This document shows, piece by piece, positions 1-8,252 of a DNA stretch of 64,000 nt. The notes under the pieces were generated by a model that had not been told where the DNA came from, ran no database searches, and saw nothing but the letters and a program-made list of their open reading frames with translations. The stretch's first letter is position 1. The number at the start of each line of letters is the position of its first letter. The translations under genes and the position numbers were made by a program. Source of the stretch: UBA11704 sp964491805 (GTDB lineage: Bacteria; Patescibacteriota; Minisyncoccia; Phycocordibacterales; UBA5272); NCBI GenBank assembly GCA_964491805.1, contig CAZBGU010000002.1, positions 1-64,000 of the forward strand. The letters run 5' to 3'.

Positions 1-643
1 TAATCTTTCGTATTGTTACCTCGCCAATATCTTTAAGGTTTGCTACATGTGTTCCTCCGCATGGAATACCTGTATCACCGTAATACACGATACGAAGTGG
101 TTTACCATCCCGAGTCTTTGTACCACTAAACTCAACCCGTGTCTGTGTGTTCCTCCCAATGATTTCTTGGCACCTTGCTTCAATCTCCATCATAAGATCA
201 GAGATGTCTTTTCCATGTAAACTACCAGAATACTCGATATAGGGGCCTTGAGGGAAATGATACCCTTTGCCTGGTTTCCACTTTAGATCAAGCTCTTTAA
301 CTGCTATATCAAGTAGATGTCCTGCCGAGTGTAGTCTTGTGTGCATTTTTCTTTTCTCTACATCAATTTCGCAGGTCACTATATCGCCAACTCTGAACTC
401 TCCTAGCTCAAATTTTCCGATATGATTCACAACACCATCCTCGTACCTCACTTCGTTTACAGCAAATATCCCGTTATTGTTTGAGATGATGCCTGTGTCG
501 TACGGCTGACCACCACCCTGTGGGTAAAAAACAGTTTGGTCTAAACTGATAGTAGTGATACCATTTTCCATTTTTATGTCAGCAACAGTAGCAACGCATG
601 AGTACTGATGCATATGTTCCATGTAGATTAATTTTGTTTGCAT
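1..643 (-). CDS. alaX: AlaX-like alanyl-tRNA editing protein (3' end cut by window edge)
   Basis: The first 214 residues of a protein that runs off the left edge. It matches the second additional domain of alanyl-tRNA synthetase as found in free-standing AlaX proteins, which deacylate Ser-tRNA(Ala) or Gly-tRNA(Ala) in trans. The zinc-binding signatures are both visible: HSAGH (His105 and His109) and CGGTH (Cys195 and His199). An N-terminal stretch with YPQGGGQPYDTG is the usual opening of the editing fold. The start is the ATG that follows the divergent intergenic region shared with the next gene. A fusion to a full alanyl-tRNA synthetase is unlikely because the protein begins directly with the editing domain. 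Confidence 0.85.
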   Translation of the reverse strand, partial: MQTKLIYMEHMHQYSCVATVADIKMENGITTISLDQTVFYPQGGGQPYDTGIISNNNGIFAVNEVRYEDGVVNHIGKFELGEFRVGDIVTCEIDVEKRKMHTRLHSAGHLLDIAVKELDLKWKPGKGYHFPQGPYIEYSGSLHGKDISDLMMEIEARCQEIIGRNTQTRVEFSGTKTRDGKPLRIVYYGDTGIPCGGTHVANLKDIGEVTIRKI

Positions 644-739
644 AGTAAACACAGTCTACAAAGGAGAAATGCTGGCACAAAGTTTTACTGCAAAATTATC
701 ATATTTGTATCTTTTTGTTATAAATGATAGATTGTTAGA

Positions 740-1369
740 ATGATCAAGATTCAAGATGTTGTACGCGATATCGTTCTAAGCGATGAAGAGTTTTTGTCCG
801 CTCTTACTAGAGGCTATGCGAATCTTTCTGCCTATGCCAAAAAGATACAAAAGCAAGTAGAGCTCATAGCTAAAAAAGAGGTAAAGACTTCGGGGATTGT
901 TGTCGCCCTTTCTCGTATTAGTAAAGATATGAAAGGTGTACCCCCACTTCTTCAAGATATAAAAATCAATAATGTCACCACAAAGTCACCCCTTACTGAA
1001 ATTGTGTATGAGAAAAATAACTCATCACTTTCTAAACTGACATCACTCTACGCTAAAGCTCGTAAAGGAGCAGATGACTTTTTTACTATGACACTTTCTA
1101 CAAATGAAATTACGGTTATTTGCTCAGACACTATACGTCAGGAGATTGAGAAAAAAGTTTCTGAGAAACCAGTCATGGTAGAAGAGGGGCTCGCGTGTAT
1201 CGGACTCTCACTTGATCCAAAGTATTACCATCTACCTAACATTACCTTTACTCTTATTAGAAAAATAGCAAAGAAGTATATTCCGCTTGCCGAAACTATT
1301 ACCACACGAACAGAGATTATTTTTGTGTTCGAGAAAAAGTACCTTGGTGAAATAGTCGACCTATTTTGA
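740..1369 (+). CDS. Conserved hypothetical protein with ACT-like C-terminal domain
   Basis: A soluble 209-residue protein. The N-terminal half is helical and basic, without a recognised motif. The last 60 residues (LACIGLSLDP onward, ending TEIIFVFEKKYLGEIVDLF) have the beta-alpha-beta-beta-alpha-beta layout and closing pattern of ACT small-molecule-binding domains such as those at the end of aspartate kinases. No kinase or dehydrogenase domain accompanies it, so it may be a stand-alone sensor; this is inference. A TAGATT-like box six bases before the ATG would suit a leaderless mRNA. It diverges from alaX. Confidence 0.6.
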   Translation: MIKIQDVVRDIVLSDEEFLSALTRGYANLSAYAKKIQKQVELIAKKEVKTSGIVVALSRISKDMKGVPPLLQDIKINNVTTKSPLTEIVYEKNNSSLSKLTSLYAKARKGADDFFTMTLSTNEITVICSDTIRQEIEKKVSEKPVMVEEGLACIGLSLDPKYYHLPNITFTLIRKIAKKYIPLAETITTRTEIIFVFEKKYLGEIVDLF

Positions 1370-1383
1370 TATACTTTTATCTC

Positions 1384-1620
1384 ATGAACGAAACCACACC
1401 TAATGCTCTTAGGTGGGCTGTAGAAATATTTAATAAAATTAACACTCCGTATCGTGTTGGGGTGTGGCAACTTTTCTGCGGTCCCGGTAGAGAAATCAGC
1501 TTTGATAACAGAGTGTTTTTCAAGGAGCAGGAATAACTTATTTGGTGGGTCCTTACGAGCGAGATAGCAAAGCGTCCCGCCTATGGTACATCCAGGTGAG
1601 GTCGACGTAGAATCCTGCTT
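1384..1620 (+). pseudogene. Decayed nucleotidyltransferase-like gene fragment
   Basis: An ATG preceded by TATACT at the leaderless distance (8 bases) opens a reading frame that begins like the small nucleotidyltransferase family common in Parcubacteria (ALRWAVEIFNKINTPYRV). It loses the expected GG...YG motif and stops after 50 codons. The downstream bases still read, in shifted frames, as GPYERDSKASRLWYIQV and GEVDVES, which resemble later blocks of the same family (GP...Y.....WD and GQEIDI). I read this as a gene broken by several indels or deletions. The family assignment is from memory of the pattern and is not certain. Confidence 0.4.
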
Positions 1621-1622
1621 CT

Positions 1623-2294
1623 CTATAAAGGAACAAAGAATGAAATGCTTGGAATAAGCATAATTAGTCTATCTTTTACATAAAAAATATACTCACTTGC
1701 TATGTTATAGGTAGACATGTACTTGTCTATGAGATTTTTCACTTCTGCGTAGCGTTCTACTGTCAGACTTTCATTTGGTTTAAAAAGAGTGCAACCTCCG
1801 TTGTTTACTTGAAATAGATTATTTTTATCGAGAGTAAAAGTGCCGAAACTAATATCATAAATAACTAAAAAAGTTTTTCCATCAGATCCATCGACTCGTT
1901 GTGCTTCACAATACGCATTGTTAATATCTGCACCAAACGATCCGCCCAAATTCATTGTGTATTTAAATGTTTTTATATCAACCCCTTCCACAACATAGGA
2001 GTTCCTTTTATTGTTATTCCATTCATTTCTATGATAGTAGAGTTGGTCTTTATATATAAAGTAGCGAGGTAAATCGTAAGAATCATCTTTTGTCTTGTCG
2101 TTTCCAAGATGGCAGTCTCGCGAGTTGCCAAAGTCACTTTCGCAGATCAGACCAGTGTTGGTTAAGTCTTTTGGCTTATTAATAAAGTTTGGATTTTCAA
2201 ATTCAAAGGACCTATATCGACTGTCGATATAAAAATAAAGAAAATCTAAAGTGGTAATAATAAAGAGAGCGCAAAAAATTCCTCCAATTATCAA
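1623..2294 (-). CDS. Membrane-anchored DKNYY-like protein, possible frameshift at N-terminus
   Basis: The protein has one N-terminal hydrophobic helix (residues 2-22, IIGGIFCALFIITTLDFLYF) followed by an extracytoplasmic region with tyrosine-rich blocks of the type DLPRYFIYKDQLYYHRNEW ... VVEGVDIKTFKYT, as in the DKNYY family of surface or exported proteins of unknown function. Cysteines in the exported part may form disulfides. The only in-frame start is TTG. An ATG at about 2328 would give a classical positively charged signal anchor (MKFF..) but lies one base out of frame across a run of six A residues. Either the run is a sequencing error or the gene is shortened at its 5' end. Confidence 0.55.
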   Translation of the reverse strand: MIIGGIFCALFIITTLDFLYFYIDSRYRSFEFENPNFINKPKDLTNTGLICESDFGNSRDCHLGNDKTKDDSYDLPRYFIYKDQLYYHRNEWNNNKRNSYVVEGVDIKTFKYTMNLGGSFGADINNAYCEAQRVDGSDGKTFLVIYDISFGTFTLDKNNLFQVNNGGCTLFKPNESLTVERYAEVKNLIDKYMSTYNIASEYIFYVKDRLIMLIPSISFFVPL

Positions 2295-2556
2295 GAAAAG
2301 TCTTTTATAATTTTTTGAAGAATTTCATCTTGAAATGATTATACCATTCTTGGTATTTAAAAACACAAGCTAAATGATTCTGGTGCATGCAACAAAGATT
2401 TCTTCAAAACTATACATGGCAACACAGGTAATATTTTATATAAAGGAAAGTCACCTTTAGTGTCAGCAGAGTCAACTGACCGGGTATTTTGCAGCTCTGC
2501 GCTCTATCTTGTTTTATAATCTCGGTGCTATACTTATTTGCATGCTAGGAAAAAAC

Positions 2557-2871
2557 ATGACAAATGAGGAGAAACTCGACGCAATTTATGAAATGACACT
2601 TGAGAATCACGAGGTTCTCAAGACTATACGTCGACAGCAGTATATGGCCACTGCCGGAAGGTTACTATACTGGTTACTTGTTCTTGGGTTTGTTGGTGGA
2701 ACATATTTTTATTTACGTCCAGTTATTGATGTTATGGCAGCGAACTCTGCAAAGTTAAAAGAAACCCTTCAACAGATCGGACAATTAAAAGATCAAATGC
2801 CTGAAGCAAAAATTCTCAATCAAATGATGGAAGGGCTTCAGAAGTCGTCAGGTGGGGCTCAAGCACAGTAA
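2557..2871 (+). CDS. Small membrane protein with coiled coil
   Basis: A 104-residue protein. An N-terminal charged helix (MTNEEKLDAIYEMTLENHEV) is followed by one transmembrane segment (about residues 36-56, LLYWLLVLGFVGGTYFYL) and a C-terminal amphipathic helix with Ala/Lys/Glu/Gln heptads. An internal ATG was preferred to the upstream frame opening because it is preceded by CTAGGA and starts the conserved-looking charged helix. No function can be assigned. A strong stem-loop terminator follows within ten bases, so the gene is probably monocistronic. Confidence 0.6.
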   Translation: MTNEEKLDAIYEMTLENHEVLKTIRRQQYMATAGRLLYWLLVLGFVGGTYFYLRPVIDVMAANSAKLKETLQQIGQLKDQMPEAKILNQMMEGLQKSSGGAQAQ

Positions 2872-2877
2872 AATGCA

Positions 2878-2907
2878 AAAAGCGACATCGCACGATGTCG
2901 CTTTTTG
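2878..2907 (+). terminator. Intrinsic terminator
   Basis: AAAAGCGACATCG and CGATGTCGCTTTT form a perfect stem with a three-base loop, ending in a T run. It ends the small membrane protein gene. Confidence 0.85.
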
Positions 2908-3040
2908 TATTGTGCTATAGAGCGAAAACTCAGTTGTCTAACTCATTATCGTAGACTCCTTGAATTGTTTTTATCGCTCTCGTTATGGTAGAAACAGTTA
3001 TCTGTATTTATCGCCTGAATGAAAGTGAAGAAGAGGGCTC

Positions 3041-3100
3041 TCCCAGCACCATAAAGAAAAAAGATGTCGTAAGACATCTTTTTTCTTTATGGTGCTGGGA
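3041..3100. repeat. 28-bp perfect palindrome that includes the 3' end of tRNA-Phe
   Basis: Two 28-base arms (3041-3068 and 3073-3100) are exact reverse complements around the loop GTAA. The right arm contains the tRNA-Phe acceptor 3' strand plus CCA, so the left arm is an inverted copy of the tRNA end and of its immediate downstream flank. In RNA it would be a very stable hairpin that competes with acceptor stem folding. It may act as terminator (A/T-rich middle) but is far longer than needed for that. Confidence 0.85.
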
Positions 3101-3165
3101 CCCAGGCTCGAACTGGGGACCCTTTGCTCTTCAGGCAAATGCTCTACCAACTGAGCTATCCCAGC
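3090..3165 (-). tRNA. tRNA-Phe (anticodon GAA), CCA encoded
   Basis: Cloverleaf read on the minus strand: acceptor GCTGGGA/TCCCAGC, D arm GCTC-AGTTGGTA-GAGC, anticodon arm TTTGC-CTGAAGA-GCAAA with GAA at 3130-3132, T arm CCCAG-TTCGAGC-CTGGG, discriminator A and an encoded CCA. Partial copies of its 3' end (inverted) and 5' end (direct) lie close by on either side. Confidence 0.95.
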
Positions 3166-3249
3166 ATATTTATTATTTCTTGAAAACTATTTCATGTACA
3201 CCATACACTGATTTAGCATTTGCCAGCAAATGAGCTATTAAACTCTTTG

Positions 3250-3275
3250 CCAACTGAGCTATTCCAGCATATTTT
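3250..3275 (-). repeat. Partial copy of the 5' end of tRNA-Phe
   Basis: The bases match 3147-3171 at 24 of 25 positions: D arm, the 5' acceptor strand and six bases of upstream flank. It lies about 80 bases upstream of the real tRNA in the direction of transcription, in the same orientation. A shorter, poorer third copy (GCAAATGAGCTATT) sits at about 3225-3239. It cannot fold as a tRNA. Confidence 0.75.
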
Positions 3276-3540
3276 TTGACACACTTCACTCCATATCAAA
3301 TAAGGCAATTTTAGTAAGTGAATTTTATGATTCTTTACCCGCCCAACTATCAAGGTATGTTCGACTTTATAGTGAATTAACTTCAACACAAAAGTGTTTT
3401 CTTATTCTATCATAGTATTTCATGATCTTCAATTACAGACGTAGTTCATGTATTCTATGCATGTTTTTATGGTATTGCTGTTGATAGCCACTCTGACGTC
3501 TTTTTATAAGAAAAGGTATACTTAGGTTCTATTAGTAAAT
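3276..3540. other. Intergenic stretch without recognised content
   Basis: AT-rich sequence between the tRNA-Phe echo and the promoter of the Fn3 protein. I see no coding potential, stem-loop or repeat in it. Confidence 0.5.
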
Positions 3541-3555
3541 AGTTATAATAAATAA

Positions 3556-4353
3556 ATGAACAAAAAGTATTTGGGCTTGGTTGGTCTTGGTGCGTTTGGT
3601 GTAGCGATGGCTTTGACATCGTCTGCAATTCTCCCATCTGGGGTTGGAACATATTCAGCATGGACACCATCAACAGGAACTACACACTACACACTTGTTG
3701 ATGAATCAGCTTGTAACGGAACTACAGACTATGTATCTACTGCAGTCAATGGCAATAGAGACTCGTACGCTGTTTCTCTAGCAAGTATTCCTAATGGTTC
3801 TGTGATCACCGGTGTTTCTCTTACACCATGTGCATCGAAATCAGCAACTTCTGGTACCGCTAATATGAGTGTGTTCTATCGTCTTAATGGCGTTAATAGC
3901 GCAGATAGTGCAACATACTCACTATCGGGAACAAAGCCTGTTAATCTCGCTGCCACTAACTATTCTGGTCTTTCTGTCACCAAGAATGCTTCTACCACAC
4001 TTGAAGCGGGTGCAGTTCTTGTATCTGGCACACAAGGAGCTCGTCTCAGTAGACTAGCAACCGTAATCACCTATACATCAATACCAAATCCTCCTGCTGG
4101 TGTAACAGCAACAGCGACAAGTTCAACAAGTATTATTGTTCAGTGGTTTGATACCAACTCTGACGAGCTTGGTTACTCAATTGACAGAAGTACTGACGGG
4201 GTAAATTTCTCATTCCTAGCAACAACAACAGCGAATGCAACAAGCTACCTTGACGGAGGTCTTTCAACCGGTACATATTATTATAAGGTGAGAGCATTTA
4301 ATGCTGTAGGATATTCTGGATACGCAACCACTGCGTCTGCGATGATTCCTTAA
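3556..4353 (+). CDS. Secreted protein with C-terminal fibronectin type III domain
   Basis: A 265-residue exported protein. Residues 1-28 form a signal peptide (KK, then a GLVGLGAFGVAMALTSSA core). Residues 30-175 are Ser/Thr/Ala-rich and beta-prone, with two cysteines about 38 residues apart (ESACNG and TPCASKS), compatible with a disulfide-stabilised beta sandwich. Residues 178-265 are a fibronectin type III domain (PPAGVTATATSSTSIIVQW ... GYSIDRSTDG ... YYYKVRAFNAVGYSGYA). Such domains mediate binding to proteins or polysaccharides at the cell surface. TATAAT six bases before the ATG suggests a leaderless mRNA. No catalytic motif is seen, so a surface adhesin role is inference. Confidence 0.8.
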   Translation: MNKKYLGLVGLGAFGVAMALTSSAILPSGVGTYSAWTPSTGTTHYTLVDESACNGTTDYVSTAVNGNRDSYAVSLASIPNGSVITGVSLTPCASKSATSGTANMSVFYRLNGVNSADSATYSLSGTKPVNLAATNYSGLSVTKNASTTLEAGAVLVSGTQGARLSRLATVITYTSIPNPPAGVTATATSSTSIIVQWFDTNSDELGYSIDRSTDGVNFSFLATTTANATSYLDGGLSTGTYYYKVRAFNAVGYSGYATTASAMIP

Positions 4354-4388
4354 GTTTTAAAATCACCTTTTAGCTCAGGTGTTGTATA

Positions 4389-4419
4389 CAAAATCCGCCT
4401 TTTGGCGGGTTTTGTTTTT
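4389..4419 (+). terminator. Intrinsic terminator
   Basis: CAAAATCCGCC and GGCGGGTTTTG pair around TTTT and lead into a T run; ends the Fn3 gene. Confidence 0.8.
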
Positions 4420-4434
4420 GGTGTATTTGTTTTA

Positions 4435-4472
4435 AAAATTAAAATCCAGCCTTTCGGCTGGATTTTAATTTA
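4435..4472. terminator. Bidirectional terminator between convergent genes
   Basis: AAATTAAAATCCAGCC and GGCTGGATTTTAATTT pair perfectly around TTTC. A-rich on one side and T-rich on the other, it can end the Fn3 gene and the convergent hsp20 gene, whose stop codon it overlaps. Confidence 0.85.
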
Positions 4473-5024
4473 AATTGATTTGACCTTTAACTTTGTTTGT
4501 CGTGCTTTGTCTACTTTTGGAAGTCGTATAATAAGGAGTCCGTGCTTTTCTACAGCTTCTGCTTCTTCAATTTCAACCTCGTGTGGTAAGAGAATTGTCC
4601 TTGTGAATGTTCCCCAGTATAGTTCTTTGTAGAAGTAGTCATCATGACTTACTTGTGTGTTACCATCTCGTCGTCCCTTAATAGTCACCATATCGCGAGT
4701 GATGGAAAGATGAAGGTCTTCAGGTTTAACACCCGCAACCATGGCTTCGATGATGATCTCGCTGTTAGTTTGGTACACATCAACAGAGAGTTCTCCTTCT
4801 TCCATGTCTGGCTCGGTGTCTTCCTCTTCGTCTTCGATAACGTGATGTTTTGGACGCGCAAGTTGACTTGCAGGTACCGCCTTGCTTCCCATATGCTTAA
4901 CTGGGACTTCTTCCTCTGGTTCGTCGTCTATTTGTTCCGGAGTGAAGTCTATCTGCTCATCTTCATCCTCAACGCTGATCGAGCCGGCTAGTCTCTCGAA
5001 AAATGATTTTTTTTCTTTAAGCAT
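4470..5024 (-). CDS. Hsp20/alpha-crystallin family small heat shock protein
   Basis: A cytoplasmic ATP-independent holdase. The alpha-crystallin domain covers about residues 77-175: ELSVDVYQTNSEIIIEAMVAGVKPEDLHLSI, the GRR-containing strand, FTRTILLPHEV and the closing block HGLLIIRLPK, which replaces the usual GVL.I.LPK motif. The N-terminal 75 residues are unusually acidic and disordered-looking (DEDEQIDFTPEQIDDEPEEE and EDEEEDTEPDMEEGE) rather than the hydrophobic arm seen in most bacterial Hsp20s, which may change substrate binding or oligomer size. The last residues (KLKVKSI) may serve as the C-terminal I-x-I-like anchor. Lies downstream of valS on the same strand but behind a terminator. 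Confidence 0.9.
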   Translation of the reverse strand: MLKEKKSFFERLAGSISVEDEDEQIDFTPEQIDDEPEEEVPVKHMGSKAVPASQLARPKHHVIEDEEEDTEPDMEEGELSVDVYQTNSEIIIEAMVAGVKPEDLHLSITRDMVTIKGRRDGNTQVSHDDYFYKELYWGTFTRTILLPHEVEIEEAEAVEKHGLLIIRLPKVDKARQTKLKVKSI

Positions 5025-5150
5025 AAGTAATAAACGGTTAGTTGTGTATGCGTACAGTATACAACCATTTTCGTCAATATGTTCGTTCTACTATCCACAG
5101 TTGGTAGAATGGAGACTACAGATGACAGACAACAGGCTATCCATGAAATA

Positions 5151-5188
5151 AAATACGAATGAAGTCTTTAGACTCCATTCGTATTTTC
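5151..5188. terminator. Stem-loop terminator after valS
   Basis: AAATACGAATGAAGTC and GACTCCATTCGTATTT pair with a single mismatch around TTTA. It sits just past the valS stop on the minus strand and separates it from hsp20. Confidence 0.75.
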
Positions 5189-5229
5189 TGTCCTCTATCA
5201 GAGTAGTGGTCTGTTTTCTGTGTTCTATT

Positions 5230-7353
5230 TTACCACTTCGTAACCATCAATATATCATCTGTATCTTTCTTGATATATTTCCAAATTTCCTCAGTGATAA
5301 ATGGCATGAAAGGGTGCGCTACGATCATTTGTTCACGAAGAAGTGTTAGGAGAAGAGTTTGAGCACTCGCTTTGTCTTTATTCTCCATAATTCTAACTTT
5401 ACGTGTCTCAATGATTTCGTCACAGAATACTTTCCAGAAATAGTCATAGATTTTTTGAGATGCGAGATGGAGTCTAAAGTTCTCAAGATCATTCGTTATA
5501 TCTTTTTTGGTATCTCTCCATGCGCTATAGACGGCCTGATCTTCGTCGTTAAGAGGGGAGTCAGACTCGAGATCTGCGGTTTTCTCTAAAACGAAACGTG
5601 AAGCATTCCACATTTTGTTGGCAAACTTTTTGTAGGCCTCTACCTTCTTTGGATCAAGGTTCATGTCCACTCCAGGGGCATTGTTGACAACAAGACCCAT
5701 ACGCAAAGCATCCGTGCCGTATAGTGTTGATATTTCAAGAGGCGAAATAACATTTCCCTTACTTTTGCTCATTTTCTTTCCTTTTGCGTCTCGTACGAGG
5801 CCATGGAGATACACATGACTAAACGGAGTTTTGCCAGTTACGTAGATCCCAAGCATCATCATGCGCACTACCCAGAACAGGAGTATGTCAAAACCTGTTT
5901 CCATTACTTGTGTTGGATAGTAAGTTTCGAAGTCACCCTTCTTGGTATTCATAAGTGTTGCAAAAGGCCACTGCCCAGACGAGAACCAGGTATCAAAAGA
6001 ATCTGTTTCTTGTACAAGAGCTCCTCCGCACTTTTCGCACGTCGTTAGTGTGTTGTCTATGTCGACATGTCCAATGTCGCACGTGTGACAGAGTTTTGCC
6101 GGAATTGGAATACCCCAGACTATTTGCCGAGAGATATTCCAGTCTTGGATGTTTTCCATCCAGTTGTAGAATATTTTTTCATGTTGTTCTGTAAGGATTT
6201 TTGTTTCTCCATTTCGTACGGCTAGAATTGCTTTTTCTGCAAGAGGTTTCATCGAAATGAACCACTGCGGCTTTACTTGTGGCTCAAGCTCTCTTTCACA
6301 CTTATAACATACAGAAACCTCATGAGAATAATCGTTGTCTATTTTTACAAGAAGCCCTTTCGCATCTAGCTTCTCTACAATCTTCTCTCTCGCTTCTTTG
6401 ATGCTCATGCCCGCAAACTCTCCTGCGATTGGAAGTAGTTTCCCTTTTTCATCAATAATCTGTTCGTAGTCAAGCTTGTATTTTTGTGCAAGATCAAAGT
6501 CAATACCTGAATGCCATGGAGTAATAGTCATAACACCAGATCCGAATTCAGGGTCACTTGCTTCATCTTTGATAATGGTAGCCTCAATCGGCCCATTGAT
6601 CCATTCAACCGTTATCTTTTGGCCATGAGTATATTCCTTGTACCTCTCATCGTCTGGGTGCATGACGACATATTTATCACCAAACTTTGTCTCAGGGCGT
6701 ACAGTTCCAATAGTGAACGGTCCATATTTGAAGTAATAAAAAGGGTCTTTTCTTGAGATATGTTCTGTCTCGAGATTGGAGAGTGATGTCTGATGCTTCG
6801 TGCACCAGTTAACAATGCGCTTACCCCTGTAGAGTAGTTTGTCATCTTCCAGTTTCTTGAATGTCTGATTAACTGTCTTAATAACGCTCTCATCAAGAGT
6901 AAACATTTCTCGTGACCAGTCACAGCTTGCTCCAAGTTGTCTAATCTGACCTTCCATAAATGACTTGTTATAAAGTGTAAAGTCAAGTATTTCTTTGTAG
7001 AGTTCATCTCTATCCATTCCAAATCGAGACCTCCCTTCCTTCTCAAGTTTTTTTTCGTATACAGATTGTGTTTCGAACCCTGCATGATCAGCTCCAGGCA
7101 ACCACAGTGCTTTCTTACCGTTCATGCGGTTAAATCTGATGAGAATGTCCTGAACAGTCACAAAGAGGGCGTGTCCTGCATGAAGTGATCCGTTTGCATT
7201 TGGAGGAGGCATAATTATCGTATATGCCTCCTTACGCTCACCAGGCAGATTGTCTGGATTGAAATAACCGCTCTTCTCCCATGTTTCGTAAAGAGAAGGT
7301 TCAACATCTGCTGGGTTATATGGTTTGGTAAGTTGTTCTGGAACTGTTTTCAT
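5230..7353 (-). CDS. valS: Valyl-tRNA synthetase
   Basis: Class Ia synthetase that charges tRNA-Val. The HIGH motif appears as HAGH (residues 58-61) in PPPNANGSLHAGHAL, the ValRS-type DHAGFETQ follows at 89-96, and the signature loop KMSKSKGN is at 527-534. The CP1 editing domain lies around 200-345, with a cysteine pair CYKC (349-352) and a four-cysteine zinc ribbon (LCHTC ... CEKCG, 422-443). At 707 residues it is about 240 shorter than the E. coli enzyme: it ends just after the anticodon-binding domain (FMPFITEEIWKYI) and lacks the C-terminal coiled-coil arm, as is usual for compact CPR synthetases. Its GAxxDWSR motif places it with ValRS rather than IleRS or LeuRS. Confidence 0.95.
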   Translation of the reverse strand: MKTVPEQLTKPYNPADVEPSLYETWEKSGYFNPDNLPGERKEAYTIIMPPPNANGSLHAGHALFVTVQDILIRFNRMNGKKALWLPGADHAGFETQSVYEKKLEKEGRSRFGMDRDELYKEILDFTLYNKSFMEGQIRQLGASCDWSREMFTLDESVIKTVNQTFKKLEDDKLLYRGKRIVNWCTKHQTSLSNLETEHISRKDPFYYFKYGPFTIGTVRPETKFGDKYVVMHPDDERYKEYTHGQKITVEWINGPIEATIIKDEASDPEFGSGVMTITPWHSGIDFDLAQKYKLDYEQIIDEKGKLLPIAGEFAGMSIKEAREKIVEKLDAKGLLVKIDNDYSHEVSVCYKCERELEPQVKPQWFISMKPLAEKAILAVRNGETKILTEQHEKIFYNWMENIQDWNISRQIVWGIPIPAKLCHTCDIGHVDIDNTLTTCEKCGGALVQETDSFDTWFSSGQWPFATLMNTKKGDFETYYPTQVMETGFDILLFWVVRMMMLGIYVTGKTPFSHVYLHGLVRDAKGKKMSKSKGNVISPLEISTLYGTDALRMGLVVNNAPGVDMNLDPKKVEAYKKFANKMWNASRFVLEKTADLESDSPLNDEDQAVYSAWRDTKKDITNDLENFRLHLASQKIYDYFWKVFCDEIIETRKVRIMENKDKASAQTLLLTLLREQMIVAHPFMPFITEEIWKYIKKDTDDILMVTKW

Positions 7354-7524
7354 ACATTAATAGTGTTATAGTTCTATACTACCAGAGTTTTTGCTAAAGT
7401 GCATTGCTTATGTTTGTTGCGCTAAGTAAGAGAAATGCAAAACTTGTGTCCATAGTGAATTTTGAATAAAAAGACGCTATACTTTTCACAGCTTTCGGTA
7501 CCAACCAGCATGAAAGGGAATGAC

Positions 7525-7830
7525 ATGCGTGAACGTGACGGAGATCTTTCTCTTGGAACTGCAAAAATTGGCGCAAAGGTGAGATGCGTCAAGATTCCAG
7601 ATATACGTCTATGGCAAGAGCGGTTCAAACTTCAGTGTTTCCATGCCCCTTGTCTGGGCAAAGAGTACGTGGTACGTGGAAATGTTCTTGTGCATCAAGG
7701 TTTTGGCGGGGTTCTTCTTCGGGAGATAAGAAATCCAGATGTTGTTATATTGCTTGCATCAGGAATTCCACTTTCTGGCGAACCTTTCTTCCCATACAGT
7801 TCGTTTGTAGTTGTAGGGTCTGTGCCATAG
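7525..7830 (+). CDS. Orphan protein of GC-richer cassette A
   Basis: A 101-residue soluble protein of unknown function (MRERDGDLSLGTAKIGAKV ... FVVVGSVP), beta-rich with three cysteines (VRCVK, QCF and PCL). The start was chosen at the ATG five bases after AAGGGA; a second in-frame ATG lies 15 bases upstream. Unlike its neighbours it has a Shine-Dalgarno site and prefers C/G at third positions. It stands alone, between the valS promoter region and a strong stem-loop. I recognise no family. It belongs to the set of six dispersed GC-richer cassettes in this window. Confidence 0.5.
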   Translation: MRERDGDLSLGTAKIGAKVRCVKIPDIRLWQERFKLQCFHAPCLGKEYVVRGNVLVHQGFGGVLLREIRNPDVVILLASGIPLSGEPFFPYSSFVVVGSVP

Positions 7831-7854
7831 TCCGCTTTTCCAAACGCTTACCAC

Positions 7855-7881
7855 AAGGCCTCCTTCACCGGAGGCTTTGTC
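7855..7881 (+). terminator. GC-rich terminator of cassette A
   Basis: AAGGCCTCC and GGAGGCTTT pair (one G-T) around TTCACC, followed by a T-rich tail. Same style as the stem-loops that close cassettes at 18.3 and 30.3 kb. Confidence 0.8.
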
Positions 7882-8150
7882 TACTTTTCTCTTTTCATCA
7901 GTTTTGTACTTCTAATAATCCAGATAAAAGTATAGATACATAGTGGAACAGCAAAGATATAAGCTGTCTGTATTCTCGGATGAAGATTATAGATACATAG
8001 CATAGACACTATAGCCACACTCGTTGTTACAAAAATACTTACAGACCACAATGCCTCAGAAGGAAATCTGATACATGACGTAATGTCTGTGTTTGTAGTA
8101 TTTTGTTTTTTAAATACACGTAACGTTACTGTAGTAACAGTGATAACAAG
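7881..8150 (-). other. Open frame for a two-helix membrane protein without a clear start (possible gene remnant)
   Basis: An 89-codon minus-strand frame encodes two hydrophobic segments (SVSIFVTTSVAIVSMLCIYNL and AYIFAVPLCIYTFIWII) and ends in a basic tail (RSTKLMKREK). No ATG, GTG or TTG occurs before the first helix, and a TGA closes the frame upstream. It may be the 3' part of a decayed small membrane protein gene, or use a start lost by frameshift. The tail overlaps the cassette A stem-loop. Nothing else is visible in this gap. Confidence 0.3.
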
Positions 8151-8252
8151 TCACACAGCGAACACATCGTGTCATTAGAAAAATCAACTGTATGGCATTG
8201 TGGGTAGATATTTTTTGGCATCTTGATCTGTCTGTAGTATGCTTCATGTACT

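Noticed and set aside
2985..3283. Open frames over and opposite tRNA-Phe (for example one reading WCWDPGSNWGPFALQANALPTELSQ)
   Set aside because: They are translations of the tRNA and its complement, a well-known source of false proteins.
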